A stretch of DNA of 12,160 nt from Treponema sp. (GTDB lineage Bacteria > Spirochaetota > Spirochaetia > Treponematales > Breznakiellaceae). The stretch spans positions 1-12,160 of the forward strand of contig JAITAN010000195.1 of assembly GCA_031284105.1 (NCBI GenBank), read 5' to 3'. Within the stretch, counting starts at the first letter, position 1, and every line of letters starts with the position of its first letter. A program made the translations under genes and the position numbers. Shown piece by piece: positions 1 through 6,697 of the stretch. The notes beneath the pieces were generated by a model. That model was not told the origin of the DNA, searched no databases, and saw only the letters and a program-made list of their open reading frames with translations.

Positions 1-87
1 CGAGTAAGCGCAGACAAAACGTTTTTGCAATCCTTTCAGTTTCGTTGTCTTTGTGTCCTTTCGGCAAACTTCCGCCGGTTTACAAAG

Positions 88-366
88 TTAGTCTATTAGT
101 AGTGAAGGGGAAAGCAGGCGCAAAGCGATTCGGTAACTTTCCGTCCATACCGGTACAGCTTGCTTTGTCAAAGTGCAAAGGCTATGCCGGAAATCACCAT
201 AAAATACCGGCATGATTTGGTATGTCCGAGACATTCGGCGGCTATACTGATAATGATAGCACATTTTAGCATAGCGTAACCTATTGTCCATCACAGCGGG
301 GGGAAGTCCATTAAACTCTTTCGTAAAAACTCTTCTTTCTCCCATGATTCTTCCTTCTTTGATCAT
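88..366 (-). CDS. Possible small basic hypothetical protein
   Basis: This is an open frame of 92 codons when read from the ATG at 366-364; a GTG at 405 would add 13 residues. The ATG is preceded at 7 nt by AGGAAGG, a passable but not ideal ribosome binding site. The product is basic and rich in Tyr, Arg and Met, with no membrane segment, signal peptide or motif that I recognise, and I cannot assign a family. The 5' side of the frame runs into the 21-bp repeat array that starts near 401, so any promoter would have to lie in or beyond that array. It could equally be a chance open frame in an intergenic region. Nothing else convincing is visible in positions 1-400. Confidence 0.22.
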   Translation of the reverse strand: MIKEGRIMGERRVFTKEFNGLPPAVMDNRLRYAKMCYHYQYSRRMSRTYQIMPVFYGDFRHSLCTLTKQAVPVWTESYRIALRLLSPSLLID

Positions 367-400
367 AGGCTTACCTTCCTGTCCTTTCAAGCGGGGGAGG

Positions 401-546
401 TTCACCTTGAGGATAAAGTTTTGATCCTTGAGAATTAACTTCTGATCCTCGAAGATAAAGATTTGATCCTTAAGGATAAAGATTTGATCCTTGAGGAAAA
501 GAGTTGATCTTTGAGGATAAAAATAAACTTTTGATCCTTGAAGATT
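401..546. repeat. Degenerate 21-bp tandem repeat array with internal dyads
   Basis: About six to seven units follow each other with a 21-bp period: a partial unit at 401-415, then 416-436, 437-457, 458-478, 479-499, a 20-bp unit at 500-519, a 6-bp insertion, and a last unit at 526-546. The core is TGATCCTTGAGGAT, an imperfect palindrome; the unit at 458-478 has the perfect palindrome ATCCTTAAGGAT. Between cores are 7-8 bp of A/T-rich linker. Read on the plus strand the unit gives the heptad I-L-E-D-K-D-L, but a stop codon near 434 and the 20-bp unit break the frame, so I regard it as non-coding here. A candidate TTG start of the following ORF lies inside the array at 504. Confidence 0.85.
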
Positions 547-627
547 GGGATCGTTGCTTTTCCATCATACACGGCATTGAAGTATCCTATGCCGTCCGGT
601 ATAAGAACGCGATTCCATACATACCCC

Positions 628-656
628 TTGAAAACTTGCTTGACAAACGGTACTAT
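628..656 (+). promoter_or_regulatory. Candidate sigma-70 promoter at the parC start
   Basis: TTGAAA (628-633) and TACTAT (651-656) are separated by exactly 17 bp, directly in front of the preferred parC start region. A transcript from it would begin at about 663, on the GTG codon, implying leaderless or nearly leaderless translation. The absence of a ribosome binding site is consistent with this, but the match is modest and could be chance. Confidence 0.25.
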
Positions 657-2588
657 ATGCTCGTGGCATACATAAAAAACATTTTTGACAAAAATTTTCT
701 GGAATACGCTTCCTATGTGATACGGGACCGGGCTATTCCTGATGTTGAAGACGGATTAAAACCCGTACAGCGGCGTATTCTGCACACCCTTTTTGAGATG
801 GATGACGGCAAATTTCACAAAGTAGCCAATGTGGTGGGGCATTGTATGCAATACCATCCCCACGGCGACGCCTCCATACGGGATGCGCTTGTGGTGCTTG
901 CCAACAAAGAGCTTTTCATCGACAAACAGGGCAATTTCGGCAATATCTTTACCGGAGACGCGGCTTCGGCGGCCCGCTATATTGAGTGCCGCGCAACGCA
1001 GCTTGCAAAAGATATTTTCTACAATCCGAAACTCACGAACATGATCGAAACCTATGACGGACGCAAAAAAGAGCCGCTGCTGTTTCCCGCAAAACTGCCG
1101 GTTATGCTGGTGATGGGCGCGGAAGGCATCGCCGTGGGTATGTCTACAAAAATATTACCCCATAATATTCTCGAAGTGATAGAAGCTGAAAAAGCCTGCC
1201 TCCAAAATCAGCCCTTTGCCTTGTACCCTGATTTTCCGACCGGCGGACTCGTCGATGTGTCCGAGTACAAAGACGGCAACGGCAAAGTGGTGGTACGTAC
1301 GAAACTCGATACGTCCGATCCCAAACGCATCATCGTGCGGGAACTGCCCTTCGGTATAACAACCGAAAGCCTTATTGAAAGCGTAGAAGCTGCGGTAAAG
1401 GCGGGCAGAATAAAAATACAGTCCATCAGCGACTTTACCGCGGAGAATGTTGAAATTGAGATAAAACTCGCCCGCGGCGTGTATGCGGAGGAAACCGTGA
1501 ACGCCCTCTTTGCGTTTACCGCGTGCGAGCAGTCAATATCGGTGAATTTCCTCGTGATAAAAGACAATATGCCTGTCGTGATGAGTATTGCAGAGGTGAT
1601 CCGGTTTCATGCGGGCGCTCTGGTGAATATTCTCACGAAAGAGCTCGAACTGGAGAAACAAGAGCTTCTCGACAAACTCCATGTACGGACGCTGGAACGA
1701 ATTTTCATTGAGGAGGGTATTTATCACGCGATTGAGCGTATGAAAACGGCCGAAGGCGTAAGAAAAGCGGTTATCGCGGGCTTTGAGCCCTTTATGGAGG
1801 ACATAGGGGAGCGCGGCATAAGCAAGGACGATGTTGAAATCCTCCTCAAAATCCCCATCCGCCGCATTTCTCTCTACGATATCAATAAGGCAAAAGAAGA
1901 AATGAGGGCGATACGGACGCGTATAAAGGAAATCAACGCCCATTTGAAAAACACTATCGCATTCGCCATCAATTTCCTTGACGGTATCGCAGAGATCATC
2001 AAAGCAAACTCGGACGCAGGCCGCGGGGCGCGCAAAACCGTTGTCGGAAAATTCGGCAAAGTCAATGTAAAAGAAGTGGTGAAGAAAGACGTTTTACTGA
2101 AATACGATGCGGCAACGGGCTATACCGGCACCGCGGTGATCGGTGAAACGGTTGCGGAAGTGTCGCCGTTTGATCGTATTCTTACGGTACGCAAGAACGG
2201 AGTGTATTCGGTACAGGATCTGCCGGATAAGCTTTTTATTGGGAAAGGCTCATGGTGGATAGGCGTTGCGGACAAAGAAGCCCTCGCGGACACGGTATTT
2301 ACCATCATCTACAAGGAAGCGGAAACCGGTTTCCCGTGTATAAAGCGCTGCGTCATCGAGGGGTGGATCATGAACAAGGAATACGCTTTTGCCCCTGAAC
2401 ATGCCGAAATTCTGCTTATCGACACCCGCAAGAAGTTTTCTTTCACCGCGCATTACCTGCCCAAACCTCGCGTTAAAATTACCAAAGAGACGTTCAAAGT
2501 ACAGGATTACCCGGTGAAAGGGGTAAAAGCCGGCGGCATCCGGCTCGCCGCACGGGAAACCGACAGGATAGAAACAAAAACTACCTGA
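657..2588 (+). CDS. parC: DNA topoisomerase IV subunit A
   Basis: This is the breakage-reunion subunit of a type IIA topoisomerase, which with ParE decatenates replicated chromosomes in the cytoplasm. From the ATG at 657 it is 643 aa. The 5Y-CAP winged-helix region contains HPHGDAS (residues 67-73) and the AARYIECR motif, whose Tyr108 (codon 978-980) is the expected DNA-linking tyrosine. The tower and coiled-coil region follow, and the C-terminal domain is short. I see no GyrA box (QRRGGKG) and the protein is well below GyrA length (about 800 aa), which supports ParC over GyrA. The frame is open back to a TTG at 504 inside the 21-bp array, which would add 51 residues; that extension looks unlike the family. 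The family usually begins with an AYIKN-like segment, matching ATG 657 or GTG 663. No clear Shine-Dalgarno sequence precedes any of these starts. parE is not adjacent. Confidence 0.9.
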   Translation: MLVAYIKNIFDKNFLEYASYVIRDRAIPDVEDGLKPVQRRILHTLFEMDDGKFHKVANVVGHCMQYHPHGDASIRDALVVLANKELFIDKQGNFGNIFTGDAASAARYIECRATQLAKDIFYNPKLTNMIETYDGRKKEPLLFPAKLPVMLVMGAEGIAVGMSTKILPHNILEVIEAEKACLQNQPFALYPDFPTGGLVDVSEYKDGNGKVVVRTKLDTSDPKRIIVRELPFGITTESLIESVEAAVKAGRIKIQSISDFTAENVEIEIKLARGVYAEETVNALFAFTACEQSISVNFLVIKDNMPVVMSIAEVIRFHAGALVNILTKELELEKQELLDKLHVRTLERIFIEEGIYHAIERMKTAEGVRKAVIAGFEPFMEDIGERGISKDDVEILLKIPIRRISLYDINKAKEEMRAIRTRIKEINAHLKNTIAFAINFLDGIAEIIKANSDAGRGARKTVVGKFGKVNVKEVVKKDVLLKYDAATGYTGTAVIGETVAEVSPFDRILTVRKNGVYSVQDLPDKLFIGKGSWWIGVADKEALADTVFTIIYKEAETGFPCIKRCVIEGWIMNKEYAFAPEHAEILLIDTRKKFSFTAHYLPKPRVKITKETFKVQDYPVKGVKAGGIRLAARETDRIETKTT

Positions 2589-2870
2589 AGAGCGGTCGGA
2601 GAATGGTTGTTTGAGATTTCCCCTCGGCCTGCCTCCACAGATATACCATACCATGTTGAATTACGGCTTGCAATGAGAGCCGAGTGCGTTTAATTATTCG
2701 ATCCGGCTAAATCTGACTTGTTGGAAAGCTTTCTTTTGAAGATTATGCCTAATATCTCCTCTCCTTAAAGGTATCGTGTAAGCCTTGCATTGCGGGGCCT
2801 TGAACCCTTCTTCGCGCCGCCGATACTAACCGCCCAGAACGCGGGCATTAGCCCTCATACAAGACACCGG
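2589..2870. other. Intergenic region without a supported gene
   Basis: This stretch lies between parC and the phosphofructokinase promoter. I see no RNA gene, no clear terminator for parC and no ORF with a start and ribosome binding site. On the minus strand about 42 stop-free codons (roughly 2695-2825) read like protein, but they lack a start codon and I could not recognise them, so they may be a gene remnant or chance. Confidence 0.4.
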
Positions 2871-2899
2871 TTGATTTATAAAATAAAAGGCTATATAAT
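2871..2899 (+). promoter_or_regulatory. Sigma-70 type promoter for the phosphofructokinase gene
   Basis: TTGATT (2871-2876) and a perfect TATAAT (2894-2899) are spaced by 17 bp. Transcription would start around 2906, giving a very short leader that begins close to the ribosome binding site AAGGAG (2906-2911). The unusually short leader is a reason for some caution. Confidence 0.6.
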
Positions 2900-2917
2900 A
2901 GAAAAAAGGAGTTCCCT

Positions 2918-4261
2918 ATGTCTGAAAAACGCGAGTTTGATTTTACTATTGAAGAATTAGGAAAACGAAACATTAAATCGCCTATCATCATGTCGAAAGA
3001 ACGAGGCGATCAGCTCGTTAACTATGTTACCGATGATCAGTTTATTATGCTGGATCCGACAGTAAAGCTCGGACCTCAACCAACCTTAAAGCGGAGTCAG
3101 GTGCTTGAAGTGGCGGGACCACGGGAGATGATCTATTTCCAGCCTTCCCATGTTCATGCAGGAATAGTGAGTTGCGGCGGTTTGTGTCCCGGCATTAACG
3201 ATGTAATACGCGCTATTGTCCGGTCTCTGTGGGAACGCTACGGCGTACATCGTATCAGCGGTATCCGCTATGGATACAAAGGCTTTTTGCCGGAATATGA
3301 TTATGCGCCCCGCGAATTGAATCCCGACAGGGTTGACAACATTCATAAGCTTGGAGGCACCTATCTTGGAAGCGCCCGCGGCGGCGGTAAGGAGGTAAGC
3401 AAGATTGTTGACGCCATGGAGCAGCTAAATCTCAACATGCTCTTTACCATCGGCGGAGACGGAACCCAGCGCGGTTCCCTCGAAATTGCCGAAGAGATAG
3501 AGCGGCGCAAACTTAAAATAGCGATGATCGGGATTCCAAAGACCGTTGACAACGACTTTGCCTTTATCCAGAAATCTTTCGGTTTTGATACCGCGGTTGC
3601 CAAAGCTGTTGATGTTCTTGCTTCGGCGCATATGGAGGCGAGTTCCCAGATCAACGGTATTGGATTGGTGAAACTCATGGGGCGGGAGTCCGGCTTTATC
3701 GCGGCCCATACGGCGCTTGCAAGCCATGAAGTCAATTTTGTCCTTATTCCCGAAGTGCCTTTCAACCTTGAGGGGTACAACGGTTTCTTCCACCACCTTG
3801 AGGAACGGATCAATAAGCGGAAACATGCGGTTATCATCGTTGCGGAAGGCGCGTTGCAGGATCAGCTTGCATCCGGCGAAAAGGACGCAGGCGGTAATAT
3901 TAAGTTTGGCGATGTCGGCGCCTATCTCCGAGATCGTATTGAGAAATACTTCAAGGCAATCAAAGTTGAGATCAACCTCAAATACATTGATCCCAGCTAT
4001 ATCATCCGCTCGGCGCCTGCTTCGCCCATTGACTCCGTGTACTGCGAACGACTCGGTAATGCTGCCGCCCATGCGGCGATGGCCGGTAAAACCAAGGTCG
4101 TCATCGGTCTCGTAAACAACGAGTTCGTCCATATCCCGATGAAAGCCGCTATTTCCCACCGCAACCATGTTGACCCGGAAAGCAGCCTGTGGCGCGATAC
4201 GCTTGATGCGACGCACCAGCCCACGCTCATGGTGAATCAGTTCGACCCGCCGGGGGCGTAA
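2918..4261 (+). CDS. pfkA: 6-phosphofructokinase, PPi-clade form with ATP-type residue
   Basis: This cytoplasmic glycolytic enzyme phosphorylates fructose 6-phosphate to the 1,6-bisphosphate. The 447-aa product has the family signatures in order: GGLCPG (87-92), GGDGT (179-183), PKTVDND (207-213, with the catalytic Asp pair) and MGRESG (254-259). Gly182 corresponds to E. coli PfkA Gly104, which admits ATP (PPi enzymes usually have Asp), while Lys208 corresponds to Gly124, where Lys is typical of PPi enzymes. This Gly/Lys combination is known from trypanosomatid and Entamoeba small PFKs that use ATP, so ATP is the more likely phosphoryl donor. The start is set by AAGGAG six bases before ATG 2918, downstream of a TATAAT promoter. 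The gene appears monocistronic, closed by a hairpin at 4286-4314. The phosphoryl donor is the main uncertainty. Confidence 0.92.
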   Translation: MSEKREFDFTIEELGKRNIKSPIIMSKERGDQLVNYVTDDQFIMLDPTVKLGPQPTLKRSQVLEVAGPREMIYFQPSHVHAGIVSCGGLCPGINDVIRAIVRSLWERYGVHRISGIRYGYKGFLPEYDYAPRELNPDRVDNIHKLGGTYLGSARGGGKEVSKIVDAMEQLNLNMLFTIGGDGTQRGSLEIAEEIERRKLKIAMIGIPKTVDNDFAFIQKSFGFDTAVAKAVDVLASAHMEASSQINGIGLVKLMGRESGFIAAHTALASHEVNFVLIPEVPFNLEGYNGFFHHLEERINKRKHAVIIVAEGALQDQLASGEKDAGGNIKFGDVGAYLRDRIEKYFKAIKVEINLKYIDPSYIIRSAPASPIDSVYCERLGNAAAHAAMAGKTKVVIGLVNNEFVHIPMKAAISHRNHVDPESSLWRDTLDATHQPTLMVNQFDPPGA

Positions 4262-4285
4262 AACCCGTCAAGCCACGAGCCGCGA

Positions 4286-4314
4286 GGCGAAGTCCGCACG
4301 ATGAGGACTTCGCC
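4286..4314 (+). terminator. Hairpin after the phosphofructokinase gene
   Basis: A perfect 10-bp inverted repeat (GGCGAAGTCC / GGACTTCGCC) with a 9-nt loop begins 24 bp after the stop codon. The following sequence GTATAAATTTT is only weakly T-rich, so termination may be partial and some read-through into the next ORFs is possible. Confidence 0.6.
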
Positions 4315-4339
4315 GTATAAATTTTAACGCGGAGGATAT

Positions 4340-4492
4340 ATGGAGAAAATAAAACTTTCATCTAAGATATTAATTATTAGCGGATCTATTTTTCTAGTAT
4401 ATGCTTATTTAGGAAATTATATTGCCTTGCCGGGTATCTCAGATTCTTGGAAAGAGGCAGAACGTCGGCGGCAGGAAACGCTTCCGATATGA
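4340..4492 (+). CDS. Small single-span membrane protein, unknown function
   Basis: This is a 50-aa ORF with a good ribosome binding site (GGAGG at 4331-4335, 4 nt before ATG 4340). After a short basic N-terminus (MEKIKLSSK) there is one hydrophobic segment, about residues 9-30, followed by a charged C-terminal tail (WKEAERRRQE). It could be a membrane-anchored peptide or an uncleaved signal anchor. Its TGA overlaps the ATG of the next gene as ATGA, which points to translational coupling and a joint function with the polytopic protein downstream. The codons are AT-rich compared with pfkA and parC. I do not recognise the family. Small size and lack of homology evidence limit certainty, but the ribosome binding site and the overlap argue that it is real. 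Confidence 0.55.
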   Translation: MEKIKLSSKILIISGSIFLVYAYLGNYIALPGISDSWKEAERRRQETLPI

Positions 4493-4998
4493 GCGTGATA
4501 ATTGGGGCAATAAAGACAATCATTTGGTTATTTTCCTTTCAACTTGGTATTTTCTTTATAATGTTAGGCAGTTTATTGTACATCACGGCAAATAAAAAAT
4601 ATATCTCATATTTTATTTCTGGTGTTATTATTTGGCTTGGTATCGCAGGAATACCAAATATCCCTGGACCTTTTAGAGTATTTTATGCCGGCAGTGGTTT
4701 TATTGTATTATTGTTAATACTAATTTTATTCTTCTTCTGGACAAGAACTAATAGGGGAATAGTATTTTTTTCCTTCTTATATTTAAAAATGATCGGATAT
4801 ATATTCTTTGCATTAATTTCGTGGGATGTATGCGGACTTGGGACTATGGGCAGGATTTTAAATATAGAAACAGCCTATAAATCTGGAACAGAACCAATGA
4901 TAATTACTCAAATGACAAAGATTATGTTTGAGTTTATATTTGCATGGGGATTTACGGCGTTAGGACAATACCTTGAATATAAGAATAGAAAAACATAA
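4489..4998 (+). CDS. Polytopic membrane protein, unknown function
   Basis: From ATG 4489 the product is 169 aa with four to five hydrophobic segments (roughly residues 8-33, 40-57, 66-84, 90-112 and 145-160), so it is almost certainly an inner-membrane protein. I see no catalytic motif, transporter signature or recognisable family. The frame is open further upstream to a TTG at 4447, but the ATG that overlaps the preceding stop (ATGA) is a better start and makes this a coupled two-gene unit with the 50-aa ORF. The gene is conspicuously AT-rich (many ATA, TTA and AAA codons), unlike the flanking GC-richer genes. This suggests recent acquisition, although hydrophobic proteins also favour T-rich codons. 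Confidence 0.72.
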   Translation: MSVIIGAIKTIIWLFSFQLGIFFIMLGSLLYITANKKYISYFISGVIIWLGIAGIPNIPGPFRVFYAGSGFIVLLLILILFFFWTRTNRGIVFFSFLYLKMIGYIFFALISWDVCGLGTMGRILNIETAYKSGTEPMIITQMTKIMFEFIFAWGFTALGQYLEYKNRKT

Positions 4999-5032
4999 AC
5001 AAATTGGAACTAAAATATAATCGGAGGCTTTT

Positions 5033-5427
5033 ATGGCAACGATAGTACGGGAAATGGTTGAAAAATCTTATGAAATTGGAAAAAACTATATAATGAAAAT
5101 TTCGATAGGAATCAAGGGGCAAGAATACTCAACCAACAATACAAAATGAATTACAACCCTGCGCTAATGTATATAGGAGACCTTATTTCAATATTGAATG
5201 GAAAGGGATATAAGCGCATAGTGGCAGAAGATGATATAAAGTATTTTTGGGTAATGCGTGAAAAGTCGGATCGGTTCAATGTTTACGGCATAATTCCCTC
5301 TCCCGATACGCCGGTCATGAAACAAAACCGGATACGGCAGGAAACGGATATAACATGGATACGCGATGAACGGTACCGCGTCCTTATAGCGGTCATTGGC
5401 AGGGGGGCTAGGGACGCGGATATCTGA
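5033..5427 (+). pseudogene. Frameshifted or recoded gene, possible endonuclease N-domain
   Basis: A ribosome binding site (GGAGG, 5023-5027) precedes ATG 5033, whose frame ends after 38 codons at 5147-5149. The -1 frame is open across the same region and on to 5427 and reads like protein well before its own first ATG (5146). Joining them at A_AAA_AAC (5080-5086) gives a continuous 131-aa product. Its middle (the pattern ARILNxxYxMN...YIGDL...LNGxxYKRIV...YF) faintly resembles the helical domain found in front of some HNH-type restriction endonucleases, but no nuclease motif follows. Alternatives are a pseudogene with one lost A, programmed -1 frameshifting, or two genes coupled by the ATGA at 5146-5149 (products 38 and 93 aa). 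The C-terminal 40 residues look less conserved in character and may be a truncated end. Confidence 0.5.
5146..5427 (+). CDS. Second open frame of the split gene (93 aa)
   Basis: If translated separately, this 93-aa ORF would start at ATG 5146, overlapping the stop of the 38-codon frame as ATGA and so depending on translational coupling; there is no good ribosome binding site of its own. The product is soluble, with no membrane span or signal peptide, and I do not recognise it beyond the weak resemblance noted for the joined gene. Because coding-like sequence in this frame extends upstream of the ATG to about 5086, I consider it more likely to be the distal part of a single longer gene. Confidence 0.4.
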   Translation: MNYNPALMYIGDLISILNGKGYKRIVAEDDIKYFWVMREKSDRFNVYGIIPSPDTPVMKQNRIRQETDITWIRDERYRVLIAVIGRGARDADI

Positions 5428-5550
5428 TGAGAGCCGCTTAAAGCCATAGGGTAGATCAAACCTCTTGAGCGGAAGTCCCACTTTACTCCAAACAGCCGCA
5501 GCCCCTTTTCCCCTGTTCCACCCCCATCGGCAATATACTTTACATAAAAA

Positions 5551-6603
5551 TTATCGTCCGCTCATAAGCGCCGCCCATTCATTAATTTCCGGCTGGGTAA
5601 GCTGCGCCGGATGATTAAGCGGTTTATCACTTTTGGGATTGATTCTGAATGAAGCGGGCAGCGGAATATCTATCACCGGATACATCCAGTTGGTAAGCGG
5701 AATAACTTCCTGAAACGAAGGCGAAAGCATAAAATCCAGGAATTTCTTAGCATCCTCCTTGTTCTTCGCATTACGCAACAGTCCGGCAACCTCAACCTGA
5801 AGCACATGCCCATCATTGAAAAGGGCGGCTTTGTACCGTTCGGTTTCCTCATATTCAAGGTGATACCCCGGGGAGGTTGTATAGGAAAGTACAAGCGGCG
5901 CTTCGCCTGAAGTAAAAAGTCCGTAACCGGTATCCCAGCCTTCCGCAATGGTCAAAATGGACGGGGAAAGCCTTCTCCAGTAATCCTTCCAGCCGTCCCC
6001 ATATACCGTCTTTGTCCACGTCAAAAATCCAAACCCCGGCGAAGAAGTGCGCGGATCCATGAGGATGATTTTTTTTGTATACGCAGAATCAGTCAAATCT
6101 TCAAGGCGTTGCGGCGGATTAGGGATCTTTTCACTGTCGTAAACAATGGCAAAATAACTGTAATCAAACGGGATAAGGTGAAACGTTTCGTCAATAATGA
6201 GTTCACCGGCAATCCCATCCGCTCCAACAGGCTTATACGCTTCCAAAAGATCGGAACTCAAAGCCCTTTCCGCGTAATTTTGATCGATACCAAGTATAAC
6301 ATCGGCATCCGCTGATTTCCCTTCCAGAAGCAGCCTTGACAGCATGGAACCCGCATCGCCGTGGCTCCTCCATTTGATCGTGATACCCGTTTGCCCAAGA
6401 AAGCGTTTGCTTACTTCAGTACCCGGACCCCACTCCGAGTTAAATGAATCGTACGTCCAAATGACGACTTCACGGGCGGATGCTTCCACATTCCTGCCGG
6501 TATTTTTTCTCGTACATCCGATTGCAAAAAACGGAGAAACAACCGCCAATAAAAGCAGCGCGCTTGAAAAAACGCTTGAAAAAGCGCTTCTTGTCTTTAC
6601 CAT
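5551..6603 (-). CDS. thiB: Thiamine ABC transporter substrate-binding lipoprotein
   Basis: This is the periplasmic or membrane-anchored receptor that binds thiamine (or its phosphates) and delivers it to an ABC importer. The 350-aa product starts at ATG 6603-6601, chosen because GAGGAGG (6615-6609) lies 5 nt upstream; an in-frame ATG at 6621 would include the ribosome binding site in the coding region. Residues 1-29 form a signal peptide ending in F-A-I-G-C, with Cys30 the likely lipidated residue; the lipobox is relaxed, as in many spirochaetes. Family signatures include VVIWTYDSFNSEW near residue 41 and GWDTGYGLF...GEAPLVLSYTTSPGYH, typical of TbpA/ThiB. A TPP riboswitch lies in its leader, which supports the assignment independently. 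The permease (ThiP) and ATPase (ThiQ) genes are not downstream, where an unrelated convergent gene lies instead. Confidence 0.93.
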   Translation of the reverse strand: MVKTRSAFSSVFSSALLLLAVVSPFFAIGCTRKNTGRNVEASAREVVIWTYDSFNSEWGPGTEVSKRFLGQTGITIKWRSHGDAGSMLSRLLLEGKSADADVILGIDQNYAERALSSDLLEAYKPVGADGIAGELIIDETFHLIPFDYSYFAIVYDSEKIPNPPQRLEDLTDSAYTKKIILMDPRTSSPGFGFLTWTKTVYGDGWKDYWRRLSPSILTIAEGWDTGYGLFTSGEAPLVLSYTTSPGYHLEYEETERYKAALFNDGHVLQVEVAGLLRNAKNKEDAKKFLDFMLSPSFQEVIPLTNWMYPVIDIPLPASFRINPKSDKPLNHPAQLTQPEINEWAALMSGR

Positions 6604-6617
6604 ATATGCCTCCTCTT

Positions 6618-6634
6618 CCATGTCTTACACATGG
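6618..6634 (-). promoter_or_regulatory. Leader hairpin next to the thiB ribosome binding site
   Basis: CCATGT and ACATGG form a perfect 6-bp stem with a 5-nt loop ending 2 nt before the GAGGAGG site of thiB. It could take part in riboswitch control of translation or simply insulate the site. No direct pairing with the aptamer is obvious by eye. Confidence 0.35.
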
Positions 6635-6670
6635 TTTTAATCAATAGTATCGGAGTATATACGATCATAC

Positions 6671-6695
6671 AAAAAAGCTTATAAGAAAGGCTTTT
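6671..6695 (-). terminator. Possible attenuator hairpin after the TPP aptamer
   Basis: On the minus strand AAAAGC (6695-6690) and GCTTTT (6679-6674) can pair around an 11-nt loop and run into six T residues. The stem is short and A/U-rich, so it is a weak terminator. Its position just downstream of the aptamer fits an attenuation platform in which TPP binding favours termination. Confidence 0.35.
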
Positions 6696-6697
6696 AT

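Noticed and set aside
2810..2870. Structured RNA around GGGCATTAGCCC before pfkA
   Set aside because: Only a 4-bp stem is visible and it matches no known leader element.
3425..4216. Long minus-strand frame (263 codons) opposite the phosphofructokinase gene
   Set aside because: It mirrors the codon structure of a clearly real gene, has no recognisable motif and no ribosome binding site.
5428..5550. Bidirectional terminator between the convergent genes
   Set aside because: CCGCTTAA/TTGAGCGG can pair only over a 23-nt loop and has no T tract, so it is too weak to call.
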